A stretch of 9,689 nucleotides of DNA, from positions 1 to 9,689 of the forward strand of contig CAZUAY010000151.1 in the NCBI GenBank assembly GCA_964618405.1, written 5' to 3'. Positions within the stretch are counted from its first letter, which is position 1. Each line of letters begins with the position of its first letter. A model generated the notes under the pieces. It saw nothing but the letters and a program-made list of their open reading frames with translations, had not been told where the DNA came from and made no database searches. Both the position numbers and the translations under genes were made by a program. The DNA comes from JBBQIY01 sp964618405 (GTDB taxonomy: Bacteria; Verrucomicrobiota; Kiritimatiellia; RFP12; UBA3636). Shown piece after piece: positions 1-5,552 of this stretch.

Positions 1-59
1 TCTGCTATGGAGTCGTAAGGGCAATTGAACAGGCGGAAAAATATCTGGAGAAGAACAGC
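1..59 (+). pseudogene. IspH (LytB) N-terminal fragment, fused tail-to-tail into ovoA
   Basis: Reading from position 3 on the plus strand gives CYGVVRAIEQAEKYLEKN. This strongly resembles the start of 4-hydroxy-3-methylbut-2-enyl diphosphate reductase, where a G-[FY]-C-[FY]-G-V-x-x-A-I segment carries the first cysteine ligand of the [4Fe-4S] cluster. The resemblance stops at about position 56. Beyond that the frame runs antisense into conserved ovoA sequence and ends at a TAA (153-155), without the expected following motif of the type LGDIVHN. The true start would lie left of the window. If the reading is right, this is a broken ispH end joined to a broken ovoA end. The match is from memory of the family and covers only 18 residues, so a chance likeness is possible. 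Confidence 0.5.
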
Positions 60-1351
60 GCACTTCTCAACGACTCGTTCCCGCAGGCAATCCAAGAACC
101 GCCCTTGATCACGTTGTGCCGATCATCAAATGTCGGAACCGTAAAATCATCATAAATCGGATGAACGTTGAAACCATCAAAGGGGTAGATGGGCGTTTCC
201 GTCCATTGCCAAACGTTGCCCACGACGTCGAAGCACCCACCTTGTTTGAATTTATTAACAGGACAACTCGATGCAAAGTAATCAAGATGAAGATTGCCAC
301 AGGCGGCTTCGGTGGGTTGCACCTCGTTCACTCCGGACGAATCATACAGGCGATACCATTCATCTTCCGTGGGCAGTCGTACGGGTTGGCCGCTGGTGGC
401 AGTTTTCCAATTGCAGAATGCCTTCGCCTCGAGATAGTTCACCTCCACAGGCCAATCCCAGGGCATGGAAACTTCTTCCGTCATTAAGCGCAGGTGCCAT
501 TCGTCATTTTTCTTAACCCAGAAAGTCGGGTATGTCGCACCACTAAACGTTTGCCAAGAGCGCCCCTCTTCTCCCCAATACCCTGCCGTTGTGTAACCGT
601 TTGCTTCAACGAATTCTAAAAATTCTTGATTGCTGACCAAGTACTGGCTCGTCTGGAACGCCGAAACGGTTGCTTCATGTCGGCCAAATTCATTATCCCA
701 ACCGTAGGTGACGGGGTCTGCTACATCTTTGCCCACGCGAATCGCACCGGCCAAAATATCAATCAATTGGTTTTGTGGCGCTACTCCAGATTCCCGACAA
801 GGTTCCCAGGCGGGATGCGGCTTCACATAGTCGAGCGCATGTTGGCGAATTAAAACCGAAGAAGTTTCCAAATGAATTCGATCGTGTTCAATGCCCATGA
901 GAATCACCCACCAAGGGCTTTCCCACGTGATCGGTAAGGTGAGCGGCAACTCGCGGATCAATTTATCGACAAGACTGCGCACCGTGTTGCGGTAATCACG
1001 CACCGCTTGAATCGTTGGCCAGTCATAGTTCGCGGTGTCTAAATCATCCCAACTCATTTCATCGACACCAACAGCGAAGATCGATTCGAAGTTAGGATTA
1101 ATGCGTTCTGAAATCACGCCTGCAAGCGTCAGCTTGTTCACAAAAAAAGTGGCGGTATGGCCGAAATAAAAAATCAAGGGGTGACGCAAGGAAATTGGCT
1201 TTTTGTAATACGCCTCATCCTTGCTCAGCGTCTCGAAAAGCTTTTCATCGCGATCAAACGTTGTGTGGAAGTAGGTGCGAATCTCTTCTCGCTTGGCATT
1301 AACGTCATCGCCATTCAATAAAGGGGTTCTTTGAAAAAATTGTTGTCCCAT
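5..1351 (-). CDS. ovoA: OvoA-type 5-histidylcysteine sulfoxide synthase, C-terminally truncated
   Basis: OvoA is a mononuclear iron enzyme that uses oxygen to join cysteine to C5 of histidine, the first step of ovothiol synthesis in the cytoplasm. The 448-residue product has a DinB-like N-terminal part (about 40-170) with the likely iron-binding histidines: His65 in FGHTATFF, and His156 and His160 in EHDRIHLE. An FGE-sulfatase/EgtB-like domain (about 205-430) follows, with VGNVWQWTETPIYPFDGF and IKGGSW. Full-length OvoA is about 700 residues with a C-terminal methyltransferase, which is absent here. The expected end of the FGE domain, close to RYAFRRHFFQHAGFRYV, is also missing: homology stops near residue 430 (position ~62) and an unrelated tail of about 18 residues leads to TAG at 5-7. 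The loss of a core segment suggests disruption rather than a natural split. The ATG is preceded by GAAAGG at good spacing. Family assignment is secure; activity is doubtful. Confidence 0.9.
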   Translation of the reverse strand: MGQQFFQRTPLLNGDDVNAKREEIRTYFHTTFDRDEKLFETLSKDEAYYKKPISLRHPLIFYFGHTATFFVNKLTLAGVISERINPNFESIFAVGVDEMSWDDLDTANYDWPTIQAVRDYRNTVRSLVDKLIRELPLTLPITWESPWWVILMGIEHDRIHLETSSVLIRQHALDYVKPHPAWEPCRESGVAPQNQLIDILAGAIRVGKDVADPVTYGWDNEFGRHEATVSAFQTSQYLVSNQEFLEFVEANGYTTAGYWGEEGRSWQTFSGATYPTFWVKKNDEWHLRLMTEEVSMPWDWPVEVNYLEAKAFCNWKTATSGQPVRLPTEDEWYRLYDSSGVNEVQPTEAACGNLHLDYFASSCPVNKFKQGGCFDVVGNVWQWTETPIYPFDGFNVHPIYDDFTVPTFDDRHNVIKGGSWIACGNESLRSALFFSRYFSACSIALTTP

Positions 1352-1418
1352 GACAAACCTTTCGATTATTCGTGAATTTCTAGTCCCGACACCATTTCAG
1401 GGCCTCAAATCTCGTCAA

Positions 1419-1447
1419 ATATTAGCACGATAAGCGTGTTGTCGCAA
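1419..1447 (-). promoter_or_regulatory. Candidate sigma-70 promoter of ovoA
   Basis: On the minus strand TTGCGA (1442-1447) and TAATAT (1419-1424) are separated by exactly 17 bases, each hexamer matching 4 of 6 consensus bases. The start codon lies about 70 bases downstream, so a short leader is predicted. The spacer contains CACG-CTTAT-CGTG, a small inverted repeat that could be an operator, although 4-bp arms are weak evidence. Confidence 0.4.
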
Positions 1448-1471
1448 TAGAGTTATGACGAATGTATCGCG

Positions 1472-1493
1472 GATAGTTCTCCGATAGTTCTCC
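1472..1493. repeat. Tandem duplication of an 11-bp unit
   Basis: GATAGTTCTCC occurs twice back to back (1472-1482 and 1483-1493). It lies in non-coding sequence just upstream of the ovoA promoter and looks like a simple local duplication. No function can be assigned. Confidence 0.7.
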
Positions 1494-1754
1494 CGGTGAC
1501 TTCCTGCCCGTGAATGGAACAGGTCGAAAACCGCGTTCTCCGCTTGCTTCGCACCTTTAGTAGACGTGGTGTCCTCACCGCGTACGGTGGTGTTCTCAAC
1601 TTTTCTACTTTTTGGGGTCCGGGCTCCATTTGCCCTGCAGAAGTTGCGTTTGTTTTTTGTTTAAGAAATCGTGGTGTCCGCCATCTTCGCATGAGAGAGC
1701 AGCCGAAGGAATCATCTGCAACATCAGTCAATTCGATTGCCACAGTCATTACGT
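1494..1754. other. Gene-poor spacer, no supported gene
   Basis: Reading frames of about 80 codons (plus, 1514-1756) and 103 codons (minus, 1453-1764) are open across this stretch. Neither has a ribosome binding site, a recognisable motif or a natural composition, and their translations are rich in Arg, Ser and Thr. Visible structure is limited to CACCG-CGTA-CGGTG (1576-1589), a small hairpin, and the 10-mer CGTGGTGTCC, which occurs at 1565 and again at 1670. It could be decayed mobile DNA, but nothing identifies it. Confidence 0.5.
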
Positions 1755-1779
1755 GACTAGCCACTAGCGACTAGCGACT
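1755..1779. repeat. 7-bp tandem repeat, (G/C)ACTAGC x 3.6
   Basis: Units GACTAGC (1755-1761), CACTAGC (1762-1768), GACTAGC (1769-1775) and partial GACT (1776-1779) run head to tail. They abut the left arm of the large palindrome that follows, so the two together look like one mobile or repetitive unit. Copy number may vary between strains by slippage. Confidence 0.85.
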
Positions 1780-1819
1780 GTAATCGGTCAGGCACAGCCC
1801 CCTGTGCCTGACCGATTAC
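1780..1819. repeat. Perfect 18-bp inverted repeat, REP-like element
   Basis: GTAATCGGTCAGGCACAG (1780-1797) and its exact reverse complement (1802-1819) flank a CCCC loop (1798-1801). The core GTCAGGCACAG...CTGTGCCTGAC resembles the palindromes mobilised by REP-associated tyrosine transposases (IS200/IS605-like Y1 enzymes). That comparison is from memory and no such transposase lies in the window. As RNA it would form a very stable hairpin, but no U-tract follows, so it is not a standard intrinsic terminator, although it could block read-through or exonucleases between ovoA and the genes to the right. Confidence 0.85.
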
Positions 1820-1859
1820 GTACACCGTATAAATCGTTCTTTCGCTGAAACGAATGCTC

Positions 1860-1868
1860 TGCTATAAT
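1860..1868 (+). promoter_or_regulatory. Extended -10 promoter, TGCTATAAT
   Basis: TGC followed by a perfect TATAAT (1863-1868) is a consensus extended -10 element, which can work without a good -35 box. None is seen at 16-18 bp spacing. It lies about 36 bases before the ATG of the transposase remnant and is probably that element's old promoter. It may now drive the small gene at 2123. Confidence 0.5.
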
Positions 1869-1903
1869 TCCTCCATATTTATAAACAAGTAGAAGAGTTA
1901 ATC

Positions 1904-2056
1904 ATGTGCAGACGTGCGACGTACAGAGTTACGCTGACTCAAGAACAGTGAGACGAATTAGAAAGAACGATCCAAAAAGGTCGTGAAGCAACCATGACAG
2001 TTTGTAAACTTAAAAAAACATGCGCGTCTCTTCTTCGCCGGACTACTTCCCGATGA
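1904..2056 (+). pseudogene. IS630-family transposase N-terminal remnant
   Basis: Translation from the ATG at 1904 gives a segment with TYRVTLTQEQ, an in-frame TGA (1949-1951), then DELERTIQKGREA and further basic residues up to a second TGA at 2054-2056. This follows the pattern of IS630-type transposase N-termini (YRVTLTxEExxELExxxxKGKxxxRKxxxA), the helix-turn-helix DNA-binding end. Only about 50 of the family's usual ~340 codons remain. The DDE catalytic domain is absent and no terminal inverted repeats are evident. The gene is therefore dead, and the fragment is a scar of a past insertion. Identification rests on one short motif, so it is tentative. Confidence 0.55.
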
Positions 2057-2122
2057 AGAGCCAATATCGTCATGCAGAGACTTTGCTGTTTTGGTGTCTA
2101 TTACCCTGTATAGGGAGGGAAG

Positions 2123-2563
2123 ATGATGAGCACTGAAGCTGACTTAATACGCAAATTTGAAAGCATAGAACGCCTGTTTATAGGTGCAATCACCGATGGC
2201 GAACAAAGTGCTGCGGCAGAGGCCATGGCACGAATCAAAAAGCGTCTTGAAGAATTTGAGAAATCAGACCCACCTGTTGAATACAAGTTTACTTTATCGA
2301 ACACGTGGTCCAGGAGGTTATTGTCTGCGTTATTACGAAGGTACGGCATTAAGCCGTATCGATACCATCGACAACGATACACCACGGTTGTGGCAAGAGT
2401 TCCAAAGGCGTTCGTAGACAATATTCTTTGGCCCGAATTCGAAAAACTAGATTCTTTATTGCACGAGCATATTGAAGAAATCACGTCGAACATTATATCA
2501 AAAGCCGTATTCAAAGATACTTCAGAAGCAGTTGTTGATGAGTCAAAGCAACTTAAAGGTTGA
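2123..2563 (+). CDS. Small conserved protein of unknown function
   Basis: A 146-residue soluble protein without a signal peptide or membrane segment. The first 48 residues are predicted helical and charged. The central block, about 54-108, holds YKFTLSNTWSRRLL, then RRYGIKPYRYHRQRYTTV and ILWPEF. A very similar block occurs in uncharacterised proteins of about 130-150 residues from diverse bacteria (from memory, no family name known to me). The Arg/Tyr-rich stretch at 72-87 could contact nucleic acid, but that is only a guess. GGGAGGGA (2113-2120) precedes the ATG at 2123. A second ATG at 2126 would serve equally well. It stands alone between the transposase remnant and the polysaccharide cluster, and may be transcribed from the extended -10 element at 1860. 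Confidence 0.8.
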   Translation: MMSTEADLIRKFESIERLFIGAITDGEQSAAAEAMARIKKRLEEFEKSDPPVEYKFTLSNTWSRRLLSALLRRYGIKPYRYHRQRYTTVVARVPKAFVDNILWPEFEKLDSLLHEHIEEITSNIISKAVFKDTSEAVVDESKQLKG

Positions 2564-2592
2564 GGGCAGATCCTACAAGATAGACAGAATAG

Positions 2593-2790
2593 ACAGAGCT
2601 ATATGGCGAAAAATATACCCTCATCTATGTGGATAACGGAGGTAGTAATTTAATACGCAAGCGTCCAGACATATTTGAAGTGGGTTGTCAGGACGATGGT
2701 GGAAAGGCTTTCGGGTTTATCGGCTTTCGGGTTCATCATAAAAGCTACTTGCTGGAAATCGTTAAATTTCGTACTCTACCTTTTATTTAG
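2593..2790 (+). pseudogene. Open 65-codon stretch without a start codon, likely gene remnant
   Basis: Between TAG (2590-2592) and TAG (2788-2790) one frame stays open and reads as plausible protein, including YTLIYVDNGGSNLIRKRPD and KAFGFIGFRVHHKSYLLEI. It has no ATG. The only usual start is a GTG at 2629, preceded by no ribosome binding site. I do not recognise a family. The phrase GGCTTTCGGGTT occurs at 2706 and 2722 within it, so part of the frame arose by a 16-bp duplication. It may be the tail of a lost gene, or chance. Confidence 0.25.
2706..2733. repeat. Short direct repeat, 12 bp with 16-bp period
   Basis: GGCTTTCGGGTT is present at 2706-2717 and 2722-2733, each followed by a near-identical TATC or CATC, so the duplication is effectively 16 bp with one change. 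It lies in the spacer upstream of the flippase. A further 8-bp pair, ATAGACAG, occurs nearby at about 2579 and 2589. Confidence 0.7.
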
Positions 2791-2820
2791 TTCTGGTGGA
2801 AAAGAGTGTGTTACGTCAAC

Positions 2821-2982
2821 ATGACAAATGACCCTATCAGTTTTAGTCTGCGGCAAAAGCAGAACCTGCCGATCTTAAAGAGCGTACTGACTGCCGCTAA
2901 GATGTGCGCTACAGTCGTTGTTTTGCAAGACGGACATGAAGAGGCTGGTTTGAGATTATATAGCCATGGAAACTGCCCATGA
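2821..2982 (+). CDS. Possible 53-residue protein coupled to the flippase gene
   Basis: The frame starts at ATG 2821 and stops at TGA 2980-2982, overlapping the flippase ATG (2979-2981) in an ATGA arrangement typical of translational coupling. The product has a hydrophobic centre around ATVVVLQDG, an amphipathic stretch before it and an acidic EE pair after. It has no convincing membrane segment and no family I recognise. The upstream GGTGGAAAAGAG is a poor and distant ribosome binding site. The overlap is the main support. It may be a leader peptide, the end of a lost gene, or chance. Confidence 0.3.
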   Translation: MTNDPISFSLRQKQNLPILKSVLTAAKMCATVVVLQDGHEEAGLRLYSHGNCP

Positions 2983-4346
2983 TTAGGCTTAAAAACAAAG
3001 TCAAATCATGGCTTGGCCCCTTGTGGTGGTGGTCGTTAATATTATTTATTACGCAGCGTTTTGGTGATGTGATTAACATCTATGTCGGTCTTTGGCTCGT
3101 TCCGAAGTACGTTTCAAGTAATGAACTCGGTGCGCTTCTACCCTTGACTCAGATCGCCGGTTTGTTGGGACTGCCTTTTGCAATCATTCTGACGCCATTT
3201 GGCAAGTTCATTAATACTTTTGGGGCTAAAGAAGAATACGGTAAGATTAAAGCGCTTTTGTTGGATGTTTTAATTTTAGTTGGCATTGGGTCTGTGATTA
3301 TTGGCGTCTATACTTGGCATATAGCACCTTTAATTTTCGAACGATTACGTATTGGCTCATCCAGTTTAATTTGGATTCTATGCGGAATTACCGTGACGTC
3401 ATTGGTTCTACCCTTAACCAATAATGCATTAGCAGCATTGAAAAAGTTTAGTGTCCAGAGCTTTGCTGGATTTATTTCCGCTCCACTGCGGTTGGGTGCT
3501 CTATTCCTGCTTCTGCCTCTCTTCGGTTTGTCGGGATATTTTTCCTCTCAACTCTTGTTAAATATTTGTTGTGTGGGCATCGCTTTTTGGGGATTGCGCA
3601 AACTCGTTTCAAGCGACATCAAGCGCGAATCCTACTATTCCCATTGGCGAGAAATGGTCGCTTATACACTACCCTTTATTATTATAACAGGTGTAAACTC
3701 AGTCTCAGCATCGATTCAATACCTTGTCATTCGTCAGCGTTTGCCTGACATAGAATCAGCCGCATTTTACTTTTGTTCACGATTCGCAGAGATTCCGAAC
3801 ATCATTTGGGCTTCTATTGGCGGTGTTTTCTTCCCTTATATTTCCGATGCATTTGAAAAAGGGAAAGACACGCGCCGAATGCTCTATAATGTTTTTATTG
3901 TAAGTGTCGTGGGCGGCGGTGCTATTGCGTTGTTACTCGGGTTCAGCATGACCTGGGTGTTCGGTCTGGTCGACCAGTGGTCTAACTATCGTCCCTACGC
4001 CTATCTGGTAGGGTGGCTGGCGTTGACAAATGTATTTAGCGTAGGGGGGGGCTGTATTATCGTCCATGAAATGGCCTGCCGCCGTTTTTCGTTTCTTTGG
4101 TATACAGTACCCATTTCGCTTTTGGAATCGGCGTTTCTCATCTCCTTCACGGGTTATGGTTTTTTCACCCCCTATTTCCCGACCAAGTGGGTCAACTGGA
4201 TGGCATCACTCCGCGTCGCTCGTCTGGAGTATATTGTTGGCGTTCACTTACTAGTAGCTTTTTTGCCGTTCTGTTTACTCGTTGCTCAAGCCTATTTTAA
4301 TCATAACTCTATGGCAAGAATTCAAAAACCCACCAAAGCCAATTAA
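2979..4346 (+). CDS. Wzx-like polysaccharide flippase (MOP superfamily)
   Basis: A 455-residue integral inner-membrane protein with roughly 11-12 hydrophobic segments, at about 12-40, 51-75, 93-112, 126-148, 165-206, 227-250, 272-288, 301-330, 338-362, 371-392 and 414-438. The N-terminus (FGDVINIYVGLWLVP then ELGALLPLTQ) and the spacing of loops fit polysaccharide-exporter proteins of the MOP superfamily, which move undecaprenyl-linked repeat units from the cytoplasmic to the periplasmic face. Position at the head of a glycosyltransferase cluster supports this role; the transported repeat unit cannot be read from the sequence. Length matches the family (about 420-500). The start has only a weak ribosome binding site, and it may be translated by coupling to the 53-codon frame that overlaps it. 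No Wzy polymerase or Wzz regulator is visible in the window. Confidence 0.85.
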   Translation: MIRLKNKVKSWLGPLWWWSLILFITQRFGDVINIYVGLWLVPKYVSSNELGALLPLTQIAGLLGLPFAIILTPFGKFINTFGAKEEYGKIKALLLDVLILVGIGSVIIGVYTWHIAPLIFERLRIGSSSLIWILCGITVTSLVLPLTNNALAALKKFSVQSFAGFISAPLRLGALFLLLPLFGLSGYFSSQLLLNICCVGIAFWGLRKLVSSDIKRESYYSHWREMVAYTLPFIIITGVNSVSASIQYLVIRQRLPDIESAAFYFCSRFAEIPNIIWASIGGVFFPYISDAFEKGKDTRRMLYNVFIVSVVGGGAIALLLGFSMTWVFGLVDQWSNYRPYAYLVGWLALTNVFSVGGGCIIVHEMACRRFSFLWYTVPISLLESAFLISFTGYGFFTPYFPTKWVNWMASLRVARLEYIVGVHLLVAFLPFCLLVAQAYFNHNSMARIQKPTKAN

Positions 4347-4365
4347 GACTAGACGAAACCAACGG

Positions 4366-4383
4366 CCTGTCATTACAGGTTTT
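4366..4383 (+). terminator. Weak hairpin after the flippase gene
   Basis: CCTGT-CATT-ACAGG followed by TTTT gives a 5-bp stem with a short U-tract. It is too weak to be a strong terminator and the next gene follows 23 bases later, so partial attenuation is the most it could do. Confidence 0.2.
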
Positions 4384-4406
4384 GTAACTGAAAAGGAGCA
4401 TATATC

Positions 4407-5324
4407 GTGAATCTTTCTCAAATGTTTAAGTTATTACGGAATCCAAACGCAGCACTAAGGGCTATTTTTTCTATAGGAGCTCTTGATTTCTTGCCAGATT
4501 CGTTATACTTGCGACTTCTTTTCCCACTCAGAGTTGGTTATCCTTTAAATCTCACCCATCCCAAGACGTTCAATGAAAAACTTCAATGGTTGAAGTTGCA
4601 TGATCGTAAGCCAGAATATAAGAAATATGTCGATAAATATGCTGTCCGCGACTATGTGCGGGAAACCGTCGGAGAACAGTATCTTGTCCCCTTGCTGGGC
4701 GTATGGGATTCTGTTGAAGAAATTGATTTCGTATCGTTGCCGAATCAGTTTGTATTGAAAACAACGCATGATTCTGGTGGCGTCGTAATCTGCAAGGATA
4801 AACGAACCTTTGACATCCCTGCAGCAAAGAAAAAGCTCTGGCGTCATTTAAAGACGAATTTATATAAAGCAGGAAGAGAGTGGGCTTATAAAGGAGTGCC
4901 TCGAAAAATTATTGCCCTTCAGTATCTAGAGGACACGAATGGCCAACTTGACGATTTTAAAATCTTTTGCTTTGGAGGTAAACCGAAGTTTATTATGGTT
5001 GATTTTGATCGGTTTACGAATCTCAAACGTAACCTTTACTCTTTAGACTGGGAGTATCTTCCTTTTACCTTCGAAGAGCCGACGACCCACCCAGAGATAG
5101 AAATTCCGCGTCCCGCACAGCTAGAAGAAATGCTACGGATTGCATCTGAGTTATCCACTGGATTTGCGCATATCCGCGTCGATTTATTTACGGTTGGGAA
5201 TGCCATTTTTTTCGGCGAGCTTACGTTTTATAACGACAGCGGATTTGCTCGATTCCACCCTGAGAACTATGATGCACGAGTGGGTGAATACTTGAAGTTA
5301 CCTTTCAAGGAGTCATCGAAATGA
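4407..5324 (+). CDS. TupA-like ATP-grasp protein of polysaccharide biosynthesis
   Basis: A 305-residue cytoplasmic protein matching the ATP-grasp family named after TupA of Bacillus teichuronopeptide synthesis. The hallmark HPKTFNEKLQWLKL lies at 51-64, followed by YLVPLLGVW (92-100). FVLKTTHDSGG (115-125) probably supplies the ATP-binding lysine and the glycine loop. DDFKIFCFGGKPKF lies at 182-195. The metal/ATP-binding end, FAHIRVDLF with FFGELTFYNDSGF, spans 253-280. ATP-grasp enzymes form an acyl phosphate and couple it to an amine, so a likely role is attaching an amino acid or peptide to a sugar acid of the polymer; the substrate is inferred only. Translation begins at GTG (4407), placed by AAAGGAG at 4392-4398. 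The next two bases after the stop keep an ATGA overlap with a 9-codon frame. Confidence 0.85.
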   Translation: MNLSQMFKLLRNPNAALRAIFSIGALDFLPDSLYLRLLFPLRVGYPLNLTHPKTFNEKLQWLKLHDRKPEYKKYVDKYAVRDYVRETVGEQYLVPLLGVWDSVEEIDFVSLPNQFVLKTTHDSGGVVICKDKRTFDIPAAKKKLWRHLKTNLYKAGREWAYKGVPRKIIALQYLEDTNGQLDDFKIFCFGGKPKFIMVDFDRFTNLKRNLYSLDWEYLPFTFEEPTTHPEIEIPRPAQLEEMLRIASELSTGFAHIRVDLFTVGNAIFFGELTFYNDSGFARFHPENYDARVGEYLKLPFKESSK

Positions 5325-5452
5325 TGCGACTCTGGAAAATGCTCTATTAGGTATTGGGCAGGCATATTAGTAGGCTCAGCAGCGAAATTTAAACGCATTT
5401 TTTTGGATGGGAAACTTTGAATAAAGCATTGAACGCGCAGATTTTGGGATGC

Positions 5453-5481
5453 TTGACAGGTGGTACCAGAAACAATACACT
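5453..5481 (+). promoter_or_regulatory. Internal sigma-70 promoter candidate before the methyltransferase
   Basis: A perfect TTGACA (5453-5458) and TACACT (5476-5481, 4 of 6 to TATAAT) are separated by exactly 17 bases. Transcription would start near 5488, about 65 bases before the ATG at 5553, placing the hairpin at 5492-5522 at the very 5' end of the mRNA. Confidence 0.5.
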
Positions 5482-5491
5482 TTGACCCCAT

Positions 5492-5522
5492 GCATCCGGT
5501 TCTCCTTGCGAGGAGCAGATGC
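5492..5522 (+). promoter_or_regulatory. Hairpin in the methyltransferase leader
   Basis: Outer arms GCATC (5492-5496) and GATGC (5518-5522) enclose inner arms CTCCT (5502-5506) and AGGAG (5511-5515), separated by an asymmetric internal loop. The inner AGGAG resembles a ribosome binding site, but the one used by the gene (AAGGAG, 5540-5545) lies outside. The hairpin could stabilise the transcript or compete for pairing with the real site; CTCCT could also pair with AGGAG at 5541. Confidence 0.35.
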
Positions 5523-5552
5523 GATGACACGGTAACAATAAGGAGCTACTGG

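Larger units (their letters stand above)
5325..5552 (+). other. Spacer between TupA-like and methyltransferase genes
   Basis: A 228-base gap inside an otherwise tight cluster. An ATG at 5321 overlaps the previous stop (ATGA) and opens a frame of 9 codons ending in TAG; past that TAG the frame continues VLGRHISRLSSEI to a TAA. This looks like the decayed start of a lost gene. The remainder contains a promoter candidate, a hairpin and the methyltransferase ribosome binding site. Confidence 0.45.

Noticed and set aside
1453..1764. 103-codon open frame on the minus strand and an 80-codon frame on the plus strand over the same bases
   Set aside because: No ribosome binding site, no recognisable motif, Arg/Ser/Thr-rich composition; open frames on both strands point to low stop density, not to genes.
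1755..1819. CRISPR array
   Set aside because: Repeat units are 7 bp without spacers, followed by a single palindrome.
1780..1819. Intrinsic terminator
   Set aside because: The stem is long and perfect but no T-run follows on either strand, so the repeat-element reading is preferred.
2750..2778. TTGCTG-N17-TACTCT as a promoter for the polysaccharide cluster
   Set aside because: Only three of six bases match in each hexamer; spacing alone is not enough.
2564..2978. JUMPstart/ops element (GGCGGTAGC) expected upstream of many polysaccharide operons
   Set aside because: The sequence is not present; the nearest likeness, CTGCCGCTAAG at about 2890, does not fit on either strand.
5460..5552. GTG start extending the methyltransferase by 31 residues
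   Set aside because: The added residues overlap the promoter and hairpin, and a proper AAGGAG precedes the ATG at 5553.
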